A DNA stretch of 19,432 nucleotides, taken from positions 1 to 19,432 of the forward strand of contig CAMLDJ010000081.1 of the NCBI GenBank assembly GCA_946478755.1. Reading direction: 5' to 3'. The DNA comes from an uncultured Pedobacter sp. GTDB taxonomy: Bacteria > Bacteroidota > Bacteroidia > Sphingobacteriales > Sphingobacteriaceae. The notes beneath the pieces are model-generated. The model did no database searches. It worked only from the letters and a program-made list of their open reading frames with translations, and was not told the DNA's origin. A program made the position numbers and the translations under genes. This document shows positions 7,233 to 15,783 of the stretch, piece by piece (position 1 is the first letter of the stretch; every line of letters starts with the position of its first letter).

Positions 7233-8255
7233 TTAATAATAACTTTTACCCGGTATGAGCAGGTCAGTTTTTTGCGCGGTACAAACGGCATAGCTGAATC
7301 CTTTTTGAATGGCATAAGCGCCATACTCACCTTTTTTATTGAGGGCAAGAAAGCCCACCTGTATGTTTCTTGCGATATCAGGTTTCTTTTTTATTATGCG
7401 CATGACCGCTTCTTTACAAGCCGCCTCGGGCGTATAGCCCTGACGCATCAGTTCAACGACGAGAAAGCTGCCTACATTGCGGATCACTTCTTCCCCAACG
7501 CCGGTTGAGGTAGCTCCTCCCACTTCATTGTCAACATACAGTCCCGCGCCAATGATCGGGCTGTCGCCCACCCGCCCATGCAGCTTAAAGGCCATGCCGC
7601 TGGTGGTACATGCGCCTGATAAGTTTCCTTTCGCATCCAGTGCCAGCATACCTATGGTATCGTGATTGTATTGATTGCCTGGTAGTTTTCGGGGTGCTGC
7701 TTTATCGTACAGCTTGTTTTCAATATTCATTACCGGCGCATACTTAGCGGTCTTCAGCCATTCTTTCCAGGCTTTTTCACTTTCTTTTGTCAGCAGGTTT
7801 TGTTTTTTAAAGCCATTTTCGAGCGCAAACTGAAGGGCACCATCGCCAACCAACATCACATGCGGGGTTTTCTCCATCACCAGCCGGGCAACAGAGATGG
7901 GATGAATAATATGCTCCAGTCCGGCTACAGCGCCGCAATTGCCCAGCTCATCCATGATACAGGCGTCAAGGGTTACATGGCCATCGCGGTCTGGCAAACC
8001 ACCATAACCAACCGACTGGTTTTTCGGATCAGCCTCTGGTACATGAACCCCTTGCTCGACGGCATCCAGCGCCCGGCCTCCTTTAGCCAGTACTTTCCAG
8101 GCGGCCTGGTTTGCAGCTATGCCAAAATCCCAGGTAGAGATCACAATAGGCTGAATACCCTGCTGAGATGTAATCGCAGCTGAAAAAGAACGAAAAGAGG
8201 ACAGCATGGGAATGCCCAGAGCTGAAAGTTTAATGAAATTACGCCTGTTTTGCAT
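7233..8255 (-). CDS. N4-(beta-N-acetylglucosaminyl)-L-asparaginase (glycosylasparaginase)
   Basis: Ntn-hydrolase that cleaves the GlcNAc-Asn bond left after breakdown of N-linked glycoproteins, giving aspartate and a glucosaminylamine. The 340-residue precursor carries the self-cleavage site in NHDTIGML: cleavage before Thr200 would release alpha and beta chains with Thr200 as nucleophile. Supporting family features are TWDFGIAA near 41-48, the substrate-binding HGRVGDSPIIGAG at 226-238, and the GGATSTGVGEE stretch around 246-256. The N-terminus MQNRRNFIKLSALG resembles a twin-arginine signal, so export in folded form to the periplasm is likely. This matches the secreted enzyme known from Elizabethkingia (Flavobacterium) meningosepticum. 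cutC follows 18 bp downstream. Plant-type isoaspartyl peptidases are relatives, but the HDTIG site and the overall pattern favour glycosylasparaginase. Confidence 0.9.
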   Translation of the reverse strand: MQNRRNFIKLSALGIPMLSSFRSFSAAITSQQGIQPIVISTWDFGIAANQAAWKVLAKGGRALDAVEQGVHVPEADPKNQSVGYGGLPDRDGHVTLDACIMDELGNCGAVAGLEHIIHPISVARLVMEKTPHVMLVGDGALQFALENGFKKQNLLTKESEKAWKEWLKTAKYAPVMNIENKLYDKAAPRKLPGNQYNHDTIGMLALDAKGNLSGACTTSGMAFKLHGRVGDSPIIGAGLYVDNEVGGATSTGVGEEVIRNVGSFLVVELMRQGYTPEAACKEAVMRIIKKKPDIARNIQVGFLALNKKGEYGAYAIQKGFSYAVCTAQKTDLLIPGKSYY

Positions 8256-8339
8256 GTCTGATAAATATTAATCCGGGAAATTACAAAGCAAAGTAAATGA
8301 TTTTTGTTTTAAAGATTTTTAAAAAAGAATCCGTATCCG

Positions 8340-9329
8340 TTATCTTTTGATTACGGTAATCAGGTCTTTGTCGATCTGGAACTTCACCGGACTGTTTAAC
8401 TCCATTTTTTCCAGTAAGGCGGAAATATTTTTAAATCGCGAGACCGTCCCTGAGAAACCAACATCGCTCATATCTCCTCTGTATGCGATTTTAACATTAT
8501 ACCACCGTGCCACCTTCGGCATAATCTCCGTGATATTTTCATGACCAGTGAATCTAAAGTAGCCATCTTTCCATGCCAGAACACTTTCTATATCGGCTGG
8601 CTCGATGGTTAGCTTGTCCTTAACAACGATAGATTGCTGACCCGGTCTTAGTATGCTTTCTATTTTGGAGTTGCGATTGACGACACGCAGCAGGCCATTT
8701 ACCAAAGTGGTTTTCGCCATATTTTCGTCAACATAGCTGTTGATGTTGAAGTGGGTGCCTAAAACCTCCACCTCCTGCTGAGCTGTTTTTACAATGAAAG
8801 GGCGGCTGTCTTTGGCTACCTCAAAATACGCCTCGCCATTTAACTCGACATTTCTGGTTGGCATTTTTTCCGACATTAAAGAAAAACTCAGCCTACTGGC
8901 TGCATTTAGCCATACGCTGGTCCCATCTGGCAGTGTGATCCGGTACTGGCCACCTTTTGGCGTGACAATAATCCCGGATTGCGACAGGTGATTGGCAGCA
9001 TTCGCAATTGACCCATCATAATAGGTCAGCTCCGAAGCATCTATCACCACTCCGCTATGGGCACTGCTAAGCTTTATTATTTTACCATTGGCCAAAGTTA
9101 AAACAGCCTGAAATTTACCAGGAGGAATGTCGTTTTGACTGCTTACTAATGAGTAACGGTTAACCTTCGGGTACCTGGAAGTGCAATAAAACCACAGACA
9201 GACACTTATGGTAATCAGGACTGAAGAAGTCATCACCAAACGCGACCATAATCTCGCTTTTTTTTGTTCCGCACTGTATTTCCCTTCGCCTGATTTCTTT
9301 AAAAGTATCTTAAATTTATCTCCGCCCAT
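8340..9329 (-). CDS. FecR-family protein lacking the N-terminal sigma-binding domain
   Basis: A FecR-type transmembrane signalling protein. From the ATG at 9329 it has 329 residues: a short cytoplasmic stub of about 30, one membrane segment (VMTSSVLITISVCLWFY), a periplasmic FecR domain with TPKGGQYRITLPDGTSVWLN and GEAYFEVAKD, and a C-terminal DUF4974 domain ending NSPVKFQIDKDLITVIKR. It closely resembles the FecR at 15784-16905 along the periplasmic part, but that protein has about 70 residues before its membrane segment. The missing part is the N-terminal helical domain that binds the sigma factor. The frame upstream hits a TGA after 14 more codons, and none of the other frames shows the lost domain. 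It lies just beyond the terminator of the SusCD locus, with no sigma gene next to it. It may be a decaying duplicate or a decoy sensor; a TTG start at 9344 is also possible. Confidence 0.85.
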   Translation of the reverse strand: MGGDKFKILLKKSGEGKYSAEQKKARLWSRLVMTSSVLITISVCLWFYCTSRYPKVNRYSLVSSQNDIPPGKFQAVLTLANGKIIKLSSAHSGVVIDASELTYYDGSIANAANHLSQSGIIVTPKGGQYRITLPDGTSVWLNAASRLSFSLMSEKMPTRNVELNGEAYFEVAKDSRPFIVKTAQQEVEVLGTHFNINSYVDENMAKTTLVNGLLRVVNRNSKIESILRPGQQSIVVKDKLTIEPADIESVLAWKDGYFRFTGHENITEIMPKVARWYNVKIAYRGDMSDVGFSGTVSRFKNISALLEKMELNSPVKFQIDKDLITVIKR

Positions 9330-9431
9330 AGCATTGCTGGTCAATCCGTTTGGCGAAAGATACGCAATGTTGGATAAATTATTTCAAGCAGAGGCAGGGT
9401 ATAGTGCCATGAAAATGAAAGGTGATATCGC

Positions 9432-9463
9432 AAAAAAAGGGTGTCCAAAACTTTTGAACACCC
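9432..9463 (-). terminator. Rho-independent terminator of the SusC-SusD-TlpA unit
   Basis: GGGTGT at 9439-9444 pairs with ACACCC at 9458-9463; after one C/A mismatch the stem continues with CAA/TTG. On the minus strand the hairpin is followed by seven T residues (9432-9438). It starts 20 bp past the stop of the thioredoxin-like gene and marks the end of the importer operon, leaving the truncated fecR outside it. Confidence 0.8.
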
Positions 9464-9483
9464 CCGTTAATGATAAGCTGAAA

Positions 9484-10611
9484 TTATTTAAATAATTCTG
9501 CCAGCGTTTGATGCAGTGCTTCACCTCGCAAATCCTTGCCAACGACCTTTCCCTGAGGGTCGAGCAGAAAACTGGCTGGCACAGACTTTACTCCATATAA
9601 TGCCGCCGCATCATTTTTCCAGCCTTTTAAATCCGACACATGATTCCAGCTGAGCCCGTCGGCTTGTATGGCCTTTAACCAGGCTTCTTTATTGCTGTCT
9701 AACGATACACCCAAAATCTCAAAACCTTTATCGTGATACTTTTTATAGGCAGCGACCACGTTAGGGTTTTCCTTGCGACAAGGGCCACACCAACTTGCCC
9801 AGAAATCGATCAGCACGTATTTACCTTTAAAATCGCTCAGTTTAACCATTTTACCTTCGGTATTGGCCATCGTAAAGACCGGCGCTGCTTTACCAGCTGC
9901 AGTCATTTCATCCAACGCCAAAGCGGCATAGATCTGTTTACCAAAAGAAGATTGCTGCACTTCTTTGCTCAATAAAGGCATCAATGCCCTGGCGTTGTTG
10001 TAGTAAGGATAATTGATGTACCTGTCCAGAATTACCATTGCCGAAGCAATAGAGTTCCTGTTTTTCCTGACGTAGGCATTGACCACTGTATCGTTTAATA
10101 CGCCCAGCGCTTTAAATTCCGCATCAAAGCGCTTCCTTAAGGAAGGATCAGCCTTCATACTGCCATCCTTTTCAGCTTTATCCAGTCGCCGGTAAATCTC
10201 CCCGGCTTTTTCGGTAATTGGCTTCCAGTCTACCTTATAAAAACGCTGGTAGGTATCATAAAGGGCCGATCCTGTAACTGCAGCCTTATACAAAGAATCC
10301 TTATCCGCCTTAAAAGTCAGCCGGGCTGGCTCTACCAAAATGCCAGCTCCCTTTTGCGGATTTGAAAGATACAGGTTATAAAACGCGGGGCTAGCGATTT
10401 CCCCTTTAAAAACGAATTTGTTGTTTACAATTTGCGCAGAATCTATAACAGTTTCCTTTTTTTCGTTTTCATGGGCCAGGTACACCTTGCCCGATGGCAA
10501 GTCTGTAATCGTTCCGTTAATGCTATAGATCTTTTTCTGAGCGCTGGCATAACTGTTCAGTGTAAAGATCAGTACCGCTGCCAGTAAAATTCTTGATGTT
10601 TTATAGTTCAT
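9484..10611 (-). CDS. DUF4369/TlpA-like thiol-disulfide oxidoreductase
   Basis: An exported thioredoxin-fold protein of 375 residues. A signal peptide at about 1-24 (ending YASAQ) is followed by a DUF4369-type beta domain at about 28-110 (INGTITDLPSGKVYLAHE), a helical linker, and an AhpC/TSA-thioredoxin domain from about 240. The redox motif WCGPC is at 274-278 inside IDFWASWCGPCRKENP, and the cis-proline loop is VPASF around 344-348. It would act in the periplasm, reducing or rearranging disulfides or carrying electrons; the substrate is unknown. It starts 12 bp after the SusD stop and is the last gene before a strong terminator, so it belongs to the importer operon. Such SusC-SusD-TlpA sets are common in Pedobacter-like genomes (family knowledge) and may handle peptides or redox-active ligands in place of polysaccharides (inference). 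Confidence 0.92.
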   Translation of the reverse strand: MNYKTSRILLAAVLIFTLNSYASAQKKIYSINGTITDLPSGKVYLAHENEKKETVIDSAQIVNNKFVFKGEIASPAFYNLYLSNPQKGAGILVEPARLTFKADKDSLYKAAVTGSALYDTYQRFYKVDWKPITEKAGEIYRRLDKAEKDGSMKADPSLRKRFDAEFKALGVLNDTVVNAYVRKNRNSIASAMVILDRYINYPYYNNARALMPLLSKEVQQSSFGKQIYAALALDEMTAAGKAAPVFTMANTEGKMVKLSDFKGKYVLIDFWASWCGPCRKENPNVVAAYKKYHDKGFEILGVSLDSNKEAWLKAIQADGLSWNHVSDLKGWKNDAAALYGVKSVPASFLLDPQGKVVGKDLRGEALHQTLAELFK

Positions 10612-10623
10612 AATTGCAGTGTT

Positions 10624-12051
10624 TTATTTAGCTACATTTTGTTGGATGGTACCGTTACCTGGGTTCTTAATGGCCCCCAAAGGGAACGGCATAGTCCACA
10701 GGTGTGAGTCAGGTAACAGGCTTAGTGCTTGACTGCCTTCCGTCTTCGTTAGCGTAGTGGCGTAATTGCTGTCCTTATTTAATCGGCGCATATCCGCAAA
10801 TGGCACCAGTCCCAGGATCAGGCTGTTTGCCTTGGTCTTTTGGATCAGCTTTACAGCCTGAATGACATTACCTGCCGAAGCTTCCACATATTCGGCTGCA
10901 AAGATACGTTTTGCACGCACGGCATTTAAGCTCTTCATGGCACCTGTAATGTCATTCAAACGTGCCTGGCACTCTGCCTTGATCAGGTAAACCTCAGTTG
11001 TAGTTAATCCGCTATGGTTAAAGAAACCTGTAGTGATGCTATAGTAGTAGGTTTCGGCACCAACTGTCCTCAGCCTGAAACGGGCAGCAAAAGCCGCATC
11101 TCCGGGTTCGAATTTCGCTGCCCTGTCTATGCGAATACCAGATTCGCGACCTGCATTCCGTGTAATGCCGTGGCGGAAATAATACGTTTCAACACAGTTA
11201 AAACCCATTGGTGATGGATTGATGTTATACACGGGGGCGCCACTACCGTTTACTTGCTCTATCTGAGCTTTATACTGCGCGTAATAAGCGGTCCAGTCAA
11301 ACAGCTTATCGTTGTATTTTAACGCTTCATTGGCTGCAGCAAGTGCCTCTGTATATTTACCCATGGTCAGATAAATGCGTGCTCTAAGGGCATATGCAGC
11401 CCCCAGGTTAGGGTGCAGAACGGTAGCGCTCGTCGGCTTCAGGTTGGGAATCGCTTCTTCAATATCCTTCAGCATAAAATCATAGATCTCTTTTATGGTG
11501 ACCTGCCTGTGCGGGGCGTCTACGTTTGCACTGGTAATTAATGGGACGGAAAGTTTGCTGGCCGCATTCGCTTCTTCATAAGTGTCTGCATAGTAATTGC
11601 TGAGTGTATAATAGACCAGTGAACGAATGATCTTTGCCTGAGCAATGAGTTCCGCTTTCTGCTCAGCTGTACCTTCTGTGGTTTGATTCACATTTTCGAT
11701 AAGCAGATTAGTAACGCTGATGGTGGCATAGGAGTTATAATAGGCCGACTCATCAGCATTGTTCAGGCTGATCCTGTCGGCATTTTCGTCCCAGTTGTAG
11801 TTGGCAGCCCTCAGTCGGTAATAATTCAGGTTAGCTACCGTCTCATAACGGTCATTCAGCAGCAAAATGGCTTGCGAAACATCCGTAGTATGGTTGTTGT
11901 ATTCATCACGAATAAACGCTTCATAATCTGCAAAAGTAGTAGGGATCTTGCTTCCCGTTGGCAGCACGTCTATGAACTTTTTGCAACTGCTCAAGCTTAA
12001 GCCCAGCAGCACAATCCAGATGCTTATTTTTTTATAGAATATTGTTTTCAT
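10624..12051 (-). CDS. SusD/RagB-family outer-membrane lipoprotein
   Basis: Surface lipoprotein that caps the SusC channel and binds the nutrient. It has 475 residues, the usual length. The lipoprotein signal ends LSLSSCKKF with the lipidated Cys at 23. An N-terminal SusD-like region and TPR-type helices (around HPNLGAAYALRARIYLTMGK and YTEALAAANEALKYND) precede the C-terminal SusD/RagB domain, with VYLIKAECQARLND, ADMRRLNKD and the closing HLWTMPFPLGAIKNPG. It begins 22 bp after the SusC stop and is followed 12 bp later by the TlpA-like gene, so all three are one operon. No glycoside hydrolase or peptidase gene is adjacent, so the ligand cannot be deduced from the neighbours. Confidence 0.94.
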   Translation of the reverse strand: MKTIFYKKISIWIVLLGLSLSSCKKFIDVLPTGSKIPTTFADYEAFIRDEYNNHTTDVSQAILLLNDRYETVANLNYYRLRAANYNWDENADRISLNNADESAYYNSYATISVTNLLIENVNQTTEGTAEQKAELIAQAKIIRSLVYYTLSNYYADTYEEANAASKLSVPLITSANVDAPHRQVTIKEIYDFMLKDIEEAIPNLKPTSATVLHPNLGAAYALRARIYLTMGKYTEALAAANEALKYNDKLFDWTAYYAQYKAQIEQVNGSGAPVYNINPSPMGFNCVETYYFRHGITRNAGRESGIRIDRAAKFEPGDAAFAARFRLRTVGAETYYYSITTGFFNHSGLTTTEVYLIKAECQARLNDITGAMKSLNAVRAKRIFAAEYVEASAGNVIQAVKLIQKTKANSLILGLVPFADMRRLNKDSNYATTLTKTEGSQALSLLPDSHLWTMPFPLGAIKNPGNGTIQQNVAK

Positions 12052-12073
12052 CTTATTTAAGATTTATTAATCA

Positions 12074-15000
12074 CTAGAAATTCAGGTAAACACCCCATAC
12101 ATAATTCGGCTTTACATAACCATTGAGCAGGTACTTTGCATCCTGGCTTTTTGCCAGGGTAAATGCGTTCTCTACATTGAACTGGAAACGTACCCCTTGC
12201 ATGCCCCATTTGCTGCTGTAGCTGGACGGCACTTTGTAAGCCAGTGCAATGTTGCGCATGCGCAGGTTAGAAACATCAATTACATTGAGGTCTGCATTCT
12301 GATAAATCGTTGCACTTTGACTGTTGAAAGCTGGGTCTTCGGCAAAGACGGCGCGTGGCACATTGGTATGTGCTTCATCACCAGGCGCTCTCCAACGGTT
12401 ATTGATGTCTTTATTCACCACGCCAATGGTGCTTACGTAACCAAATACGCCATTATAGCTATTGCCTAACATCGGCAAAAAGGTGTTTTTCATTTTGTGA
12501 CCACCTTCAAAAGTAAGGAGGAAGGACAAGCTGAAGTTCTTATAATCCAGGATATTGTTTAATGAACCGCTAAATTTAGGAACAGTAGTACCCGCATACA
12601 CGATAGATTCCAGGGAACTCGGGGCATCAGTAAGTTTTTCTCCGTTCTCATTGTAAGCCTGTGGCAAACCGGTATTGCTCAGGCCTGCCCATTTGTAAGC
12701 ATAAATGGCATTATAAGGGTTACCGATCCTGGGAAAGGCTTCAGGATAATCCAGCTGAAGGAAATATACAGGTGCTTCTACATTCACATAGGTTACCCTG
12801 TTTTTATTAAAGGCGTACTGCGCAGACAAATTCCAGTTCAATGCATTACCCCGGATCACATCACCACCAAGAGAAATCTCAATCCCTTTGTTCAGCATTT
12901 CCCCGTTATTGATGGTATAGGTACTATAGCCAAAACCTTCTGTAGGAACGCCCTGAGTATTGGCCAGTAAATCTTTTCCTTCCCGGCGGTAATAATCCAC
13001 TGTACCGTTCAGGCGATTTCCAAATAAGGCAAAGTCTACACCGACATTGGTAGTGGATGTTTTTTCCCAGGAAAGCAAAGGGTTTGGCCTGCTGGCCAAT
13101 GAGGCATACAAACCGCCAACGTTATTGTTCTGATAGTAGTTAGCGACCAGGAACGGCGCGCTGTCCGAATAAATATTCCCACCGATACCATGAGAAACGC
13201 GCAGTTTCAGCAGGTTTACCCAGTCTGCGTTGAAAAAGGATTCCCTATGGATGTTCCATCCTGCCCCGGCCGACCAGATTGGTGTATTCTGATATTTGGA
13301 ACTGGTACCCCATAGATTAGACTGGTCCCAGCGGATACTTCCCGTAAGCAGGTATTTATCATCGTAAGTATAGCCGGCATTTGCATAGAGGGAAACAAAT
13401 CTGTTGATTTTTTGATAATGTTTAAACTGGTCTGTATCCATGAAGGAGCCCGATCCGAGGACATTTCCCGGATAGTTGGACAACAATTGCGGATTGATAA
13501 ATGCATAGCTCAACACCACCGGATCATAGTTGTACAGGTATTGCGAACGGGTATCTCTTTTTGAATTCCGGATTTCCGTACCTGCAATAGCATTCAGGCT
13601 GTGTTTGTCGCCAAACCGCTTGTCGACATTAAACTGCTGACGGAAATTATAGGCCGTTAGTAATTGGTCCTGATCAAAGTTGATGTGACCATAAGGCAGG
13701 TTAAAGGTAGCCGGGCCTGAGGCATTTCTTGAGGCAAAGCTGTTTACTTTTTCACGTACATAAAAAGAGTTCTTGTCGTACAGCAGATTGGATTTATCCG
13801 AAAAATATTCGTACTGGAAAGTAGGGCTGTAGGAAAGCCAGTCCGTGATTTTTGCATTCAGCTTTATGAAAGTTCTGCTGTTAAAACTCTTGGATTTATT
13901 GATGTTCCAGGCCTGTTCCTGCAAAGGCGTGATGTCCATGCTATACAAGCCATTGTTGTTAATCTGGGCAATGTTATTTGCGGATAAGCGCGATGCAGCG
14001 GTGGAAGTGAAATAACTGCCATCGGCATTAACCAGGCGATCATAGGGCAAATACGGATACTCCGGAGAAAGTGTGTTGTACGACTGCCCTTTATCTTCCT
14101 TATAAGAAATGTAGGTGCTCAGATCCAGGCTCAGCCATTTGTTGAGCTGGGTTTTGTTGTTGAGGTTCAGTCCTAAAGATTCATCGCCGGCATATTTGTC
14201 TTCAAATTTATTATTGCGGTAAGTGACAGAACTGTAAAATGAGTTCTTTTCTGTCGCATTAGCTGCGCTGATGTTATATTGTTGATAGAAAGGATTGCGT
14301 TTACTGTATTTTTCTACATCATCATAGTACTGATAACCAGCGCCTGCCAATCTGTTTAATGTAGCGTTCATGTCTGCCGTAGAAAGCGTACCAGCTACAT
14401 TTCGGAGAATTGCATTGATCCCCTGATTCTGGTAAGCAACATTATCCAGCAGGTTGCTGGCGTAAGCGGCTGCCCCTGCACCTGTCAGGTTGGGATTACT
14501 CGCTGCCCATTCTCTTTCCAGCCCCACGATATCTTCAGCGCTAGTCAGATTATCCGTATAATAACGATAAGGCTGCACGGTAAAAGTGCTGGAGACGTTA
14601 ATCTGTGGTTTACCTTGCTTTGCTTTTTTAGTCACAATAACAATTACTCCGTTAGACGCGCGGGCACCATAAATCGAAGCCGCTGCCGCGTCTTTTAATA
14701 CGGTGATGCTTCCTATATCTTCCAGGTTAAGGCCGGGAATACCATCAGTAATGGTACCAGAAGCATTGTAGTTGGTATTTTCTATAGGAAACCCGTCGAT
14801 CACATATAATGGAGCTGTAAATCCCTGCATTGTCGATGTGCCACGGATGAGCCCCTTGTTATAGCCTACCACGCGGCCTTCCAATATGGATTCCATGCTA
14901 CCCAGACGTTGCTGCTCTAATTTTTTGGAAGAAATTGTGGAGAATGAGCCGGTAACGCGCTCTTTGGGAAGCGTCTGATATCCGGTAGAAACTACTACCT

Positions 15001-15634
15001 CATCCAGTTTCGCTGTTTCCACTTCAAGCCGGATGCTGCTTAGATCTTGAGAAACACTTACCTCTTTACTTTTATATCCTAAAAATGAGATCACCAATAC
15101 CGCCTGGTCATCCACATCATCGATTTGAAAAACACCATTCTGATTGGTCAATACTTGTCTCTTTGTATCTTTTACCCTTATGGTAGCACCCGGCAAGGGT
15201 TTACCACTTTCATCTAAAACCTTACCACTGATGTCAACTGTTTGAAATCGGGCGATTAGATGGTCTATAAAGCCTGGTTCTTTCTTCTTAACCAGTACGG
15301 TCTTATTGTCTACGCTAAACTCAAATGGCTGATCTTTAAATATCTGGCTCAACACATCCTTAAGCTCGGCGTTTTTAACCTGAAGATTGACTTTAGCTGC
15401 ATTTTTTAAAATAGAATTGGTGACCACAAAGCTGTAACCTGTCTGGTCACTGATCTGATCAAAAACAGTAATTAATTTAGCGTCCTTAACGGACAGCGAG
15501 ATCTTTTGTGCCAAGGTACTGGCACTGACCTGCATGATGATTACAAATAAGAGTAGAGTGGTTACCTTCATAACTCTCCATATTTTATGCGATGCGTTTA
15601 ACGCGCACAGCATTTGGTTGCAAATTTTGTACAT
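12074..15634 (-). CDS. SusC/RagA-family TonB-dependent receptor with STN signalling domain
   Basis: Outer-membrane importer of 1186 residues that takes up its ligand by TonB energy and also signals. Order of domains: a long-leader signal peptide ending STLAQ near 43; an STN (secretin/TonB short N-terminal) domain at about 45-118; a CarboxypepD_reg-like domain at about 134-205 (VDISGKVLDESGKPLPGATI); the linker DEVVVSTGYQ at 211-220; a plug with DAAAASIYGARASNGVIVI at about 315-333; and a beta-barrel ending in YVWGVYLNF with a terminal Phe. The STN domain marks it as the sensor for the FecR/ECF pair encoded upstream. The ATG at 15634 gives a long n-region typical of STN-type SusC proteins; an ATG at 15571 (MKVTTLLLF) is the alternative. 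It lies 149 bp after FecR, with a hairpin in the gap. Confidence 0.95.
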   Translation of the reverse strand: MYKICNQMLCALNASHKIWRVMKVTTLLLFVIIMQVSASTLAQKISLSVKDAKLITVFDQISDQTGYSFVVTNSILKNAAKVNLQVKNAELKDVLSQIFKDQPFEFSVDNKTVLVKKKEPGFIDHLIARFQTVDISGKVLDESGKPLPGATIRVKDTKRQVLTNQNGVFQIDDVDDQAVLVISFLGYKSKEVSVSQDLSSIRLEVETAKLDEVVVSTGYQTLPKERVTGSFSTISSKKLEQQRLGSMESILEGRVVGYNKGLIRGTSTMQGFTAPLYVIDGFPIENTNYNASGTITDGIPGLNLEDIGSITVLKDAAAASIYGARASNGVIVIVTKKAKQGKPQINVSSTFTVQPYRYYTDNLTSAEDIVGLEREWAASNPNLTGAGAAAYASNLLDNVAYQNQGINAILRNVAGTLSTADMNATLNRLAGAGYQYYDDVEKYSKRNPFYQQYNISAANATEKNSFYSSVTYRNNKFEDKYAGDESLGLNLNNKTQLNKWLSLDLSTYISYKEDKGQSYNTLSPEYPYLPYDRLVNADGSYFTSTAASRLSANNIAQINNNGLYSMDITPLQEQAWNINKSKSFNSRTFIKLNAKITDWLSYSPTFQYEYFSDKSNLLYDKNSFYVREKVNSFASRNASGPATFNLPYGHINFDQDQLLTAYNFRQQFNVDKRFGDKHSLNAIAGTEIRNSKRDTRSQYLYNYDPVVLSYAFINPQLLSNYPGNVLGSGSFMDTDQFKHYQKINRFVSLYANAGYTYDDKYLLTGSIRWDQSNLWGTSSKYQNTPIWSAGAGWNIHRESFFNADWVNLLKLRVSHGIGGNIYSDSAPFLVANYYQNNNVGGLYASLASRPNPLLSWEKTSTTNVGVDFALFGNRLNGTVDYYRREGKDLLANTQGVPTEGFGYSTYTINNGEMLNKGIEISLGGDVIRGNALNWNLSAQYAFNKNRVTYVNVEAPVYFLQLDYPEAFPRIGNPYNAIYAYKWAGLSNTGLPQAYNENGEKLTDAPSSLESIVYAGTTVPKFSGSLNNILDYKNFSLSFLLTFEGGHKMKNTFLPMLGNSYNGVFGYVSTIGVVNKDINNRWRAPGDEAHTNVPRAVFAEDPAFNSQSATIYQNADLNVIDVSNLRMRNIALAYKVPSSYSSKWGMQGVRFQFNVENAFTLAKSQDAKYLLNGYVKPNYVWGVYLNF

Positions 15635-15733
15635 TTGTTAGGTTCGGTTGTAAGCTGTTTGCCTTGTATTTTCCAGATTCGCGGCAGGCAGCAGTTAGTT
15701 GAAATTTTTTATTAACGATGTCATCCGTACAAT

Positions 15734-15765
15734 AACCAGTTCGATTGCTGTCGGGCTGGTTTTTT
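15734..15765. other. Hairpin in the fecR-susC gap
   Basis: AACCAGTTCGA (15734-15744) can pair with TCGGGCTGGTT (15751-15761) around a 6-nt loop. Read on the plus strand the 11-bp stem is complete with two G-U pairs and runs into TTTTTTC (to 15765), like a terminator. On the minus strand, the direction of fecR and susC, the same stem has two C/A mismatches and no T run after it. It may be a terminator for antisense transcription, a processing site in the fecR-susC mRNA, or chance. Confidence 0.45.
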
Positions 15766-15783
15766 CTATGAATTAAGTAGCAT

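Noticed and set aside
9208..9495. Plus-strand 95-codon frame across the fecR start and the terminator
   Set aside because: It is mostly antisense to the truncated fecR and reads through the terminator hairpin. A stretch such as ERYAMLDKLFQAEAGYSAMK looks protein-like, but there is no start signal or known family, so it is treated as chance.
13216..13506. Minus-strand 96-codon frame inside susC
   Set aside because: It lies in an alternative frame entirely within the SusC barrel coding sequence, with no family match; a shadow frame.
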